A DNA stretch of 64,000 bases from Tetradesmus obliquus (lineage: Eukaryota > Chlorophyta > Chlorophyceae > Sphaeropleales > Scenedesmaceae): the NCBI GenBank assembly GCA_030272155.1, contig CP126201.1, positions 744,001 through 808,000 of the forward strand, read 5' to 3'. The position numbers and the translations under genes were made by a program. The first letter of the stretch is position 1; every line of letters begins with the position of its first letter. This document shows, piece after piece, positions 12,639 to 32,101 of this stretch. The notes beneath the pieces are model-generated. The model saw nothing but the letters and a program-made list of their open reading frames with translations. It was not told the DNA's origin and made no database searches.

Positions 12639-13849
12639 GTCTGCAGCTGTCGCCAATGAATTATGTAAAATGGGTTTGGTACACGATTTCATCACGTTAT
12701 TCCAGCCAACGGGTTCGCAGCTGACAGCAAGCGACTATGTCGACTGGACGTTGTAGGGTGGCTGTCGCGGCACCCTGCGTGACGCACAAACAACAAACGG
12801 GCTGCGATGAAAACTAAACCACTCTGCAGAAGTCTGCAGGCTTCTTCAAGCCCAATCTGTGGTGAGTGCAGTGAATCACCAACCTTGGATTGCAGGCGGG
12901 TTATGCACGTGTCTTTGCGGTTCACGGAGCAGGACCCCCCTGGCTTACACCATTTGAACCGACCTCAGCAATGTTTGTCTCGGCCTCAATTAAATCGGAA
13001 ATTCCCCTCTAAATTAGATGATACTGCAATGCAAGGTCCATTGCTCACAACACCAAGGAGCAGTACCGCCCCTCCCTCCTGTGGTACACCTGCCTGTTGC
13101 TGCTGTGGGGGCGCTGAATTGACACCCTTTGTAGCTCCACCATCGACTTAGCCGGAAGCAGGCGGTCCTGCGGGCGCCAAATTGCAACATGGTGGCCGAT
13201 AAAACGGCGTTGGCTTGTTGTGCACCGAGCCTCTGGCCTCACCTAACCTACTGCGGCTGTACAGCGGCAGCAGCGAGCCCCACTGCACTGCACAGGCACG
13301 GCGTGCTGCTGCTGCTGCTGCTGAAGTGGCTGTTTGCACAAGTGGTGCACGCGACGCAGGCTTGCAGATTCAATGCTGCAATGCAGAGCTGACGGCTCCG
13401 CACTCTGTAGTCGATGCTCCTCCAAAAGTGCCAAAGTTGCTGGCCAAGTCCAGTTACAGAATATGGTACAGTATTGGCGGCTGGCCAACAGCCTGGCTGG
13501 GCCAAACAGCCCAAGAACAACAAAGAAGAAACAACCACCCCAAACAACTGGCAACCACACTGAGCATGCAGCATTGATTCTGCAAGTCTTGCGTAGCGTG
13601 TGCCATTTTTGTGAACAACCACTTGTCAGCAGCAGCAGCAGCAGCAGCAAAAAGCAATACAACCAGCAGCACACATCATGATATACAAAGCACCACCAAC
13701 AACATTAGTAAGCAGCATCGAGGTACATACAACACAGCAGCCCACTGCACTGCGAAAGCATACAGCAGCCGACCAACAGACCCAGCTCACCACCCCTGAC
13801 ACAAGTTACAAAGCACCGATTGCCGGCGCTTGCCTGACAACAGGCCAGC
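12639..13849. other. Intergenic: kinase A upstream region and LONRF distal 3' flank
   Basis: No supportable gene. Minus-strand transcription of LONRF ends somewhere above this stretch and kinase A starts at its left edge. Short CAG/CTG runs occur at 13300 and 13628. Promoter elements could not be assigned. Confidence 0.5.
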
Positions 13850-13990
13850 AAACAAACGGCACAACAGCGTCTCTCCCTGTCAGACCGCAGCATCCCCAGC
13901 CGCTCCCTCTTGTCTGTCAGGGCCAGCAGCTCACGCCGCAGCCAGCCCTCATTAGCTTGGCTGCTGCCCTGCTGTGCGGCCAAGTTACAT
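13850..13990 (-). repeat. Copy of LONRF last-exon tail in its 3' UTR
   Basis: The minus strand re-encodes EGWLRRELLALTDKRERLGML, matching the end of the real last exon (14293-14083), then diverges. It lies beyond the stop codon at 14083. Confidence 0.8.
13985..13989 (-). terminator. Possible TGTAA polyadenylation signal, LONRF
   Basis: TGTAA on the minus strand, about 95 nt past the LONRF stop. TGTAA is the usual poly(A) signal in chlorophyte algae. Two further copies occur at 13806-13810 and near 13452, so the site used is uncertain. Confidence 0.25.
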
Positions 13991-14082
13991 ATGCGCCCCT
14001 GCTGTGCAGCTGCACCCTCTCGCTCAGAACAACAAAACCATGCTGAACCAACTGCAACCTGTCACATGCTGGCTACAGCCCA

Positions 14083-21620
<7,538 letters not shown>

Positions 21621-23156
21621 GGCAGCGCGCTGAAATTGGCGAACACGCTGACTGTGTTCACACGCGCAAACCAGCTCAGCATGCCCTGCTGTCAGCGCCA
21701 ACTGATTCTCAAAGCATGCGTAAATGGTTAAAAAATGACATGACATGCACAGTGCTAATCGAGATGAACAAAAATTCCGGTTGTTGTGCCCTGAACCCAG
21801 TAGGGTTTGTGTCTTCCAGCAACTTTTATCTTGTCAGCAGTGTTGCTGCAGCTTCATCAGGCTGTACACAGTGAACGTGCTCGGGGTCAACGCACTTTGC
21901 CACAGCTGCAACAGCAGCCCAGCGCAAGGTTTACCCGGTCAGGATTATGCATGATGCCTCTTCACAGCTGCACAGCTGCTGTGCCCTGAGGCCAGCAGTG
22001 CTGTCAGAACCTGATGGTATGTGTGTGATCTGCGGTTTCAATTGAATGTTAATCGTTGAATAATCTCAGTCTGATTGACACAACGTGAGAGCTTTCTGCG
22101 GTACAGACTGCAGGTGGTGCTGCTTGAAGGCAGCAGCAGCTGCGTCACCGCAGCACGCCTGGCAGCACAGTGCCGCAGCTGCTGCCTAACAGCTTCAGCC
22201 AGCCAGCTGGCAATTCAGCCAGCCAGCCAGGCTGTCGACCACAAGATCTTGCTGCTTCAGCTGCTGTGCACTGCTGAGACATCGCACTGACGATTGTCAA
22301 TCCAGCAATTTAGTCTGCAGCAACTGCTTTGTTGAGCTCTACGGCATTGCTGCATGTATGCAGCCTGCCCGCCCACTCCGTCATCTTTTACTTTATGTGC
22401 CATTAATGTATCAGCACTTCTAAAGCCATAGCAACTTTACCATCAGCTCGCAGGACCCACCCTGTCAGTAGCGCCACTAGCAGTATTGCCAGCCTGGCAG
22501 CCTGGCAGTGCTGTCAGACAGTGCTGGCAGGTGCGTGCTGGTCCGGCATTGCTTGCAGGTGCGCAGCTGTGCACCATGCCCAGAACTGTCGTTTTACAGT
22601 GCCTGTCAGTGACGCTGTCACTCAAAGTGCCATCCAGGCAGTGCGGCAGCCAGCCTGATTCGCCCTGGTGGCACTGCCACACCTGGCAGGTGTCAGCAGA
22701 GGATGCGGCTGACTTGCTGGATGGTGCCGCAATGAGAAGGGTTTTGCACACGAGTTTTGCCTTGAACCAGACTTTCATGCCCTTTCACTGCATTTGGGAG
22801 TGAGGCGGGCCAAGCGCTGCAGCAATTGCCTTTCGAGAGGTAATTCGCTTGAGTATAAGTTCGAGTCAAACTTGCTCTGCCCTGCGCAGTTCGGCTCAAC
22901 CTCTAGCAACGTTCAGCAATTAAGTGTTTAGAGGGTTTATTGTTTACTATAGTCTCGTGTTATGCCTGGCGAGGACAATGCGTTTGCAGCAGTCACAGCG
23001 GTGCAATGCACACCAGGCTGTGTTACTGCCACAGGTTGATGGCAAATCCTTTGTCCAAGGATCTGCCGACGACGCAAGCCCGCCCTTGGGCTTGTGCTGC
23101 ACTTGTTTTCACGACTGCAGGAAACAAATAATTCATTTTTGAATGACGTTCGCGTG
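21621..23156. promoter_or_regulatory. Divergent intergenic region between LONRF and kinase B
   Basis: LONRF (-) starts at 21620 and kinase B (+) at 23157, so both promoters must lie in this 1.5 kb. AT-rich patches occur near 22025-22080 and 22380-22440. A short CAGCCAGC repeat lies at 22195-22235. No TATA box or known motif could be assigned and no gene is seen. Confidence 0.5.
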
Positions 23157-23752
23157 ATGAGCACCATGTTGCAAGCATCTCGAAGAGGGGCTTGCCGGTT
23201 TGCGGCCGTGCTGCTGCTGCTCGTCTCGCTGCTCCATACAGCGTCGCAGCCCTCCACAACTGTCGGCAATGGCTTCGAACTGCATGCGGCGCTGGCCTCT
23301 GGCAGTATTACGCAGATCTGGGTAGCAGGGAACGTAAGTGTCAGCAGCAGCTGCAACAGCAGCACCGGCTTGATTTTACAGGCAGCTTACGAGCAACTGC
23401 ATGAACATCCATTACAAGAAGGTGTTTACGAATACCAGCATGATGACGGCAGTGCAGTCGCTGCAGGTTTCTGACAGCAGACCTGCTCAGCAGTGCTGAA
23501 CATGGCTATGCTGGACCATGCATGAGCCGCAACAGCAGGCTGCCACCTTGCTTTGCACCTTCCGCTCGCCTTTCCTCTCCATGTCAAACACAAATTTAAA
23601 GAAAAATCCGAACTGCCTGCTATGCTGTTACGCTGCAGATCACCTTCAGCATTGACACCTGCCCCTTCCCAGCAGCCGAGGCCTTTCCAGCAACAATGAT
23701 CGCCCGCAACATCACCATCGCCCCAGCACCTGCCAACAGCAGCAGCAGTAGC

Positions 23753-23802
<50 letters not shown>

Positions 23803-25474
23803 CCAGATCTACCAGATCAACTGCAACCACCTCACGGATCGCTTCGAGCTGCAGTCAGGGTTCCAGCTCACCCTTTCAAACCTGCTGCTGATAAACTGCC
23901 GCACTTACAGTTACTTTGGGTTCCTCAGGAAAGCAGCAGGATCGGTCGTGGTCTACGACCGTGTTGTTGAGGACTATGGATCTGTGTGTTTGCCGCAGCT
24001 CACAGCTCTGGGCATCATTGCAGGGGCAGCGCGGCCGGCAGGATCACCGCCGCTGCAGCAACAGATGCGCCAGGCACTGTCAATCAGTAACAGCAACAGC
24101 AGTAATGGGCAGCAGGCAGTGCAGCAGAGCGAGGCAGGAGCCAACTGGTGTGCAGCAGCAGCAGCTGCCGGCCGCAACGGCAGCAGCAGCAGCAGCCCAC
24201 CAAGCCTCCCTTTCCAGCCGCTGCTGCCACCCAGCAGCAGCAGCGCACTGTGCACGCAGCAGGCGCTGCTGCTGGGTGATATAGCAGTACCAGACACAGC
24301 TACTAACACAAGCACAGGCTCTCGAGGCCAGCCCTTCACCTTCCGAGCAACAAAAAGCGCAGCAGTGTGCCCGCAGCCCGTATCTCCAGAATGCATCCGG
24401 GATTTAGGCACGAATGCGTGCCTGTCTCAAGCTTATGATGCAGTCAATCCAGACAAGCAGGCGCCTTGCCCTGCTTTGAATGCTGATATGCTGCTGGGGT
24501 GCCTTGGGATGCAGAACTACAGCCGAATCGTGGTGCTGCAGGCAGCCAGCATGAACCTCAGCAGTGCGCCGGCGCAGCAGCAGCCGCTGCTGGTGAGCCG
24601 CAACGTCACCGTCATGTCTGATCCTAGGTAAGCTCCTGTGTTATCCGCCTTGTGCACATGCTCGTATGGTGTTTTTAAAGTCATCAAAATGTGTGGGAGG
24701 AATGGCTTGTGCTCATATGATGGAGCATCATGTCTTTGGGCATCATGAGGCGCAGCAGCAGCCGCTGCTGGTCAGCCGCAACGTGACCGTCATGTCGGAT
24801 CCTAGGTAAGCTCCTATGTTACTTGGCTGTTACGCATGATCGTATGGTGTTTTGACATCATGAGATGCAGCAAGCGTGAACCTCAGCAGTGCGCCGGCGC
24901 AGCAGCAGCCGTTGCTGGTGAGCCGCAACGTGACCCTCATGTCGGATCCAAGGTGAGCGTTTTCAGTGCAGCGCCTGTATTGCTGTACTGATGTGCTGTA
25001 TGTTGTGTTGCAACATCTCTAGCTGCAGCGATAAAAAATGTAGATGTCGTGTCGGGTCCTAGGCAATAGTCTGTGTTGCATGGCTGATGTGCGTGCTTAA
25101 TGCTTAAATAATCGTTTCGAGCATTTTGAGGCGCAGCAGCTGCTGCTGGTGAGCTGCAACACGCCACCGTCGTGTCGGACCCAAGGTAAGAGACCGCATT
25201 GATTGTGTGCATGCTTGCTTTGTGTTAGCATCATGCGGCGCAGGGACCAAGATTTATCTCTGGCATGTTGCAAAACCTGCAGGGCGAGATCAGGGCAGAA
25301 GACCTCCCTCAACCAACAGACGCCTTACCTGTACATCAGTACCGACGCTTCTGCTGCTGCTGCCCTGCTGTGCTGGCTGGCTGGCCCGCCGCACCTCCTG
25401 CAGGGGACCCTGCCTTACCTTTGCCTGTGGCTTCCTGTTCAACAGGGTTCAGCTGGCCCCCAACTTCACCCTCA

Positions 25475-25536
<62 letters not shown>

Positions 25537-25660
25537 TGCTTGGCCTGCTGCTGCTGGCTCCTCTCATCCCTGCAGGGCCCCCCGCCTGACCTTGACTGCG
25601 GCCTCCTGTCCAACAGGGTTCAGCTGGCGCCCAACCTCACCCTGACCTGCTGCTGCTGCC

Positions 25661-25706
<46 letters not shown>

Positions 25707-27269
25707 GCTCTTCCATTCCCTGCAGGGGACCCCGCCTAACCTTTGACTGTGGTTTACTGTCAAACCGAGTGCAGCTGGCCCCCAACCTTACCCTGACCCT
25801 AAACCACCTCATCCTCGCCAACTGCAGCACCACTAAACCCCTCAGCTTCTTCCTAATATCAGCAGGATCCAGGGTTTTGTTACATGACAGCTTTGTGGTT
25901 CAGCCGCCGGGGCTTTGTGCGCCGTTAAATAACACGTTACAAGAGGCAGAGCACAGTGTGAGGCCAGCGAGTGTGGCTGGGGTTCAGGCTGTGGGTTTAA
26001 CAGCAAATAACGATTGGTGCAGTTTCATCGGCAGTAGTGAGCTTGCATTGGAGCATGATGAGGCGAGTGCAGCAGGGTTCAGGGGTGATGCCAGCAGCAG
26101 TGCAACAGACAACAGCAGCTACAGTGCCATCAGGACGACGAGTGACACACTGGGCATCTTCGCCAATACCACAGGTGGGCAGGGTTTTGGCTGGTTTTCA
26201 ATGCTTCTGTTACGTTTTATATAGCTACAGCAAAATGCGGCTGTGAGCTCAGTAGCAACTAACTCCTGGTGCAGCTTCAATGGCAGTGGGGCATGATGAG
26301 GCGGGTGCAGCAGGGTTCAGGGTTGATGCCAGCAGCAGCGCAACAGACAACAGCAGCTACAGTGCCATCAGGACCACAAGTGACACACTGGGCATCTTCG
26401 CCAATACCACAGGTAAGGAGTCTAATGGGCAGGTTTTCGATGTTCACTCTTGGCAGTGTCGCATTTCGGTAACCACAGGCAAGGTTGTAATTGGGCAGGG
26501 TTCTTGTTGATGGTTTTCTGCTGGTAGGGCTTATGGGCCTTTGGCAGGCAGGGTTCATGGGCAGGGTTTATGGGCTTGATGCAATGGTGCACTGCTGCTG
26601 TTACAAAGCACTTTGTGAGTGGTTGTCTTCCGCCAGCGTCCAAACAGCCACTGGCAGATGCCAACCATCCCCAGAGTGCTTTAGTACATCGCAGCTGCAG
26701 CGTCGGTTGTAAATGGGCAGGGTTCTGGATGTTGATGTTCTTCCGCTGGCAGGGTTTATGGGCCTTTGGTAGGCAGGGTTCATGGGCACGATGCAATGGT
26801 GCAGTGCTGCTGTTACAAAGCACGTTGTGGGTGGTTGTCTTCCGCCAGCGTCCAAACAGCCACTGACAGATGCCAACCATCCCCAGAGTGCTTTAATACA
26901 TCGCAGCTGCAGATTCATTAGGGCAACGAGTGATACGCTGGGTATATTTGTAAACACACCACATGTGGGCGGGGCTTGTGGTTGGTGCGTGCTGTGTCAG
27001 GTGGGCAGGGGGTTTAGCAGATACACCACCAATATTATTTATATTGCAAGCAGCATGAGGTCCCACACCGCTAATCTGCTGCTGCTGCTGCTGCTGCTGC
27101 TGCAGGAATGGGGCTGGCGTATGCTGCCTCTCTGAATAAGCCCGCTGATGTCACACCCTCACACACACTGCTACCTCTGCCTTGTGCTGCTGCATACAAG
27201 GGGCCAGCATATGCTGCCACCCTGAATGAGCCCGCCCCTGTGCCATACTAGGTGCACTCCACATGGCCA

Positions 27270-27319
<50 letters not shown>

Positions 27320-28280
27320 GCCCAGCGTATGCTGCCACCTTGAATGAGCCAGCCATCAGCTGATGCCGCACGCTCACACACACCGTTACTTCTGCTTTGT
27401 GATGCTGCAGGCATGGAGCCAGCATATGCTGCCACCCTGAATGAGCCGGCCCCTGTGCCCTACTATGTGCACTCCACATGCCTTGCTGCTGCTGCTGCCG
27501 CTGCTGCTGCTGTTGCTGTTGCTGCAGGCATGGGGCCAGCATATGCTGCCACCCTGAATGAACCTGCCCCCGTGCCTTACTATGTGCACTCCACCTGGCC
27601 CGGCACTACACTGTGCAACCAATCGGCGCTGCTGCTGCGTGATTATGCCACAACAGAGCCGTACGGATGGGTGGCAGCAGCAAATGCTTCGACTGCCAAC
27701 ACACCCAGCAACCCCCAGCAGCAGCAGCAGCAGCAGCAGGGTACGGTGTATGGCAGCGATGTAGACACAGTAGGTGGCTCTTACAGTGGCAGTTACATCA
27801 TCAGCTACAGCAACTGCTCGCTGCTGTGCCCTGCCCCTATAACATCAGCAGCATGCCCAGGCCAAGACCCTCGCAACACAAGCGCATGCATTGCTGCTGC
27901 ATACCAGCTGCGCAACCCAGATCGAAGCGCGGATCCCGGATCTGCTGTGTCTGCTGCTGCGGCTGCGGCTGCGGCAGCAAAGGGGGGTGATGGGAACTAT
28001 GGCCTGTCTGTGGTGCTGCCGGCAGTGCTGGCATCTGTGCTGGGTGAGAAAGCTGTTTTAAAATGCACGGCAGTGGCCAGGGATTACAGTCTGCTTTTGT
28101 GGCAGCTTGAAGTGCTGTGATACCTTAAGTGGCAGCAGGAAAGTAGGTCACTCGCTTGCAGCACATGCAAGCAGGACCGCTGACGCTCTACAATGTTTTC
28201 ATGCACAGCAAGATGTTTTGTACCATGTGGTTTGCATCGTTTTCCCGTGGTGTCACACAATACGTGCATCATCCCACCAC

Positions 28281-28339
<59 letters not shown>

Positions 28340-30975
28340 GCTGCTGCTGCGACAGGCGCCGCTGCTTTGGCAGCCATCATCGCTGCTCTCCTCATCCGCC
28401 GCCGCCGCAAGTCAGCAGCAGCGGGCGGCAAAGGCAGCAAGCACAGCACCGGCACACAGCCAGGTACCTGGCTCCCTGGCCTCGTGGGTGGTACTGCTGC
28501 TGCCTCCTCTGCTGGCAGGTCGTCTGACCCTGCCAGGCAACTGCTGGGGATTCACAGCACACCTGGCACTGGCACATCAGGCGACACGGCAAGGTGCGGG
28601 GTTTATGGGTTTGGTTTTGGAGAGTTTTGGTGTTGAAGGCATGCCAGGCAGCTGCTGGGCGTCCACAGCACGCCTGGCACTGGCACATCAGGAGACACTT
28701 CGAGGTGTGACCAGGCCTGGAAATGTGCCTGAAGAGCCTTTTTTAGGGTACCTTATTGGTCGACTCTCCATGCAGCTTTGTTTACCAATACCAGCACCAA
28801 TACCAATGTACAGCGCGCATCTGCCTCAGGCGCTGCTGCGTTGTGTTGCATTAACAGTGCTGAATTGCGTCACTGCTGATTTGCTGCAGGTCTCCCCATG
28901 ATGCCGCCATCAGCCTGCCGGCCCATGTGGCGCCTGACGGCACGTGATGCTACCGCTGTCAACCTGGCGCTGATCTTTAGCATTGAGCAGTCATCAACTC
29001 CTGCCTGCATGGCTTGTGTCTGTGGCTGCAGGACTCCTCATAATGCCGCCATCAGCCTGCCGTTCATTCTGTTCTAGCTTCGAGCACCTCCTGCTTGACT
29101 GTTTGCATGTGTGGCTGCAGGTCTCCCCGTGACGCTGCCATCAGCCTGCCGGCCCATGTGGCGCCTGACGGCATTGTGCTCAACATGCTGCTGGGGGTGG
29201 GCTCATTCGGCAGAGTCTACTCAGGTGGGCAGCCAGAACAAGCAGTTTGGTATGGTGGAATTGTTGAGTTCACAGGAAGATGCACAATAGGCGAGGCATT
29301 GTGCTCAACATGCTGCTGGGGGTGGGCTCCTTTGGCATGTATCGGCAAACCAAAACCGGGATTACAACCGGCTGTTGAGCTGTCATCATCATCTGTTGGG
29401 ATGACATGAGCAAGCGTCAGTATCGACACAGCCAGCACAAGGTGTCATGGTGGTGCTGTAGCCCTTGCACGCTAAGGCACAAGCTTGCAATCTTTTTCAT
29501 AGAGGGCAGGGTAGGGAGTCTTACTTTAAGTAAGAAGGGCGTGTGACATCTCCGGTGCTACCGCACTGTTGCCGCTGTCACAGCTACATGGAACGAGTCT
29601 TCTGTGGCTGTGACGAGCATCACACACTCCTCCACCCATGATGCCGACTGATGCTGTTGCTGCCGCCGCCGCCTGCAGCCACCTGGAACGGTCTTCGAGT
29701 GCCTGTGAAGATCATCACGCATTCCTTCACCGACGCTGCCGCTGCTGCTGCTGCTGCCGCCACTGCTGCTGCTGCCGCTGCTGCCTGCGGCCACCTGGAA
29801 CGGCGCCCCTGTTGCGGCGAAGATCATCACGCACGCCTCCGCTGCCGCTGACGCCGCCGCCGCCACTGCTGCTGCTGCTGCTGCCGCTGCCGCTGCTGCT
29901 GCTGTCATCGCAGCCACCTGGAACGGCGCCCCTGTTGCTGTGAAGATCATCACACACTCCTCCGCTTACAATGACAAGATTGGGCGCGAGCTGGCACTGT
30001 CGCTGTCCTTTGACCACCCCAACCTGGTGCGGGCGCTGCACTTCGCCAAGCTGCGAGTGAGCCCAGGCAGTGGCGCGGCAAGCCTGGTGAGTCCAGCGTT
30101 ATCTATGTGTCATTTTGTGTTTTGTTTTCTTTGCGGCATTGTCGGTCTTATGCAGTGTGTCTGCACTTTGCCAAGCTTTGAGTGAGCCCAGGCAGCGGTG
30201 CGGCGAGCCTGGTGAGTACAGTGTTGTGTATGTGTCAATTTTTTAGTTTGTGCGTCAGTCTTATGCAATCTGTCTGCACTTTGCCAAGCTGCGCCTGAGC
30301 CCAGGCAGCGACGTGGCAAGCCTGGTGAGCAGCAATGCCCTGATGCCTGCACTGTAGGTTCATCACAGCCATACCGTACATCACGACGTGCTGATATGGC
30401 CGCTTAACAGTCACAACCGTTGTGGGTGACCATGTCTTGCAGCGGGCGCCAGGCGCGTGACTCGCTGCCCCTGCCTGTTGCAGCACTAGGGTTGTTCACA
30501 CTGCTTGAGGACCGTTTCAGAACTTTAAGCACATACTGCTCTGGCCGCTCGCAGGGCACTCCAGTGTATGACTCGCTGTTCCTGCCTGAAGGCGCAGTTG
30601 GGTTTTTCACGCTGCCCAAGGACTGCTCCAATACATCACAACGTGCTGATCTGGTGTCACTTTTTACATGCATTGCAGGGCACGCCAGCACATGACTCGC
30701 TGTTCCTACCTGATGGCGCGGTGGGAGTGTTCACACTGCCGAAGGACTGGGCGGTTGCGCGCACAGCACAACAGGGGCAGGAAATGACGTCAGACGTGGA
30801 CAGGTGCGCCTGATGCATTTCGCACTAGTCTGTACAGTACTCTTCAAGGTGGTCCCCACGTGATCTACATATTGCTTGTATTGCACGGCACTGTAATCCC
30901 AACACCACGCAGTACCGGTGTGGGCTGTGGAAATGCTGCCTCTGCTGAGGTTGCTGCCTTGCGTGCTGCTGCTTT

Positions 30976-31006
<31 letters not shown>

Positions 31007-32011
31007 ACTTCAGTGAGACGTGGATTGTGATGGACCTCATGGACCGGGGCAACCTGGCCGCAGCGGTGCGCCACAGCAGGCTTTTCATGGACGATGCCGG
31101 CGGGGACCTGGACGCGGTGAGTGCGGCTGCCTGGTTGAAATGCACACAATGGTAATGATACTGGGTTATGCACAATTTAGCGACTGCCTGGTGCCTGGAG
31201 GTGCTCTCACCTGCTGCAGCAGCAACGCCGTATCGATTCCTCGTGGCACTGATTTCGTGTTCAATCTGTGCGGTGTCATACACTGCAGGTGGGCCTGCTG
31301 CGGCGTGCTGCTGACGTGGCTGCGGGCGTGTCCTACCTGCACAGCCGCAACGTGTGCCATGGCGACCTCAAGTGTGAGAACGTGCTGCTGCGCAGCGAGG
31401 GTCAGGACCCCTACGGCTGCCTGGCCAAGGTGGCAGACTTTGGACTCAGCTGGCCTTCGGGCAGGTGGGGTGTCTGGGATGCTGTAACTCGTGTTATGTC
31501 ATGTTATCATAACATTGGCGCCTGCCTGGCCAAGGTGGCGGACTTTGGTCTGAGCAGGGCGCTGGCCTTCGGGCAGGTGGGGCGCATATCGAACTGTGTT
31601 TTGTTATATTGTTGGGTTACTCGTGTTCTTGTAACAGTGACGGCTGCCTGGCCAAGATGGCGGACTTTGGGCAGGGCGCTGGCCTTCGGGCAGGTGGGGG
31701 ATGGAAGGCTTGATATGTGTGTTATGTTGTGTTGTCATAACAGTGGGCCAAACTGGCTGGTATCGAGCTGTTGGCCAGGGCCGCCCGAATGATGTTCAAG
31801 CACTGCAAAGTGCAACTGGGTGAGCACAATCTGAATTTGGTGATGCGCAGGTGTTGATCCAAGGTGTTGATCCTTAAGCGCACATCATGCTCAACCCAAC
31901 GCGCTCGCATGTCTGCGTAACTGCGTGTGCCGCAGCTTGCTGCTGCTTAGTCACCTGTCTTGCTTTACTTCTGTGTGTTGCTGCTGTTGACTGTTGATGC
32001 TGCTGTTGTTG

Positions 32012-32101
<90 letters not shown>

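Noticed and set aside
22443-22803. Overlapping frames of about 105-111 codons on both strands between LONRF and kinase B
   Set aside because: No recognisable family, no splice context, and both strands open to a similar length. Kept as promoter and spacer.
28193-28636. Poly-Leu reading frame resembling a long membrane helix
   Set aside because: The Leu run is an intronic CTG tract. The genuine membrane segment begins at the exon start 28356 and continues from exon 4.
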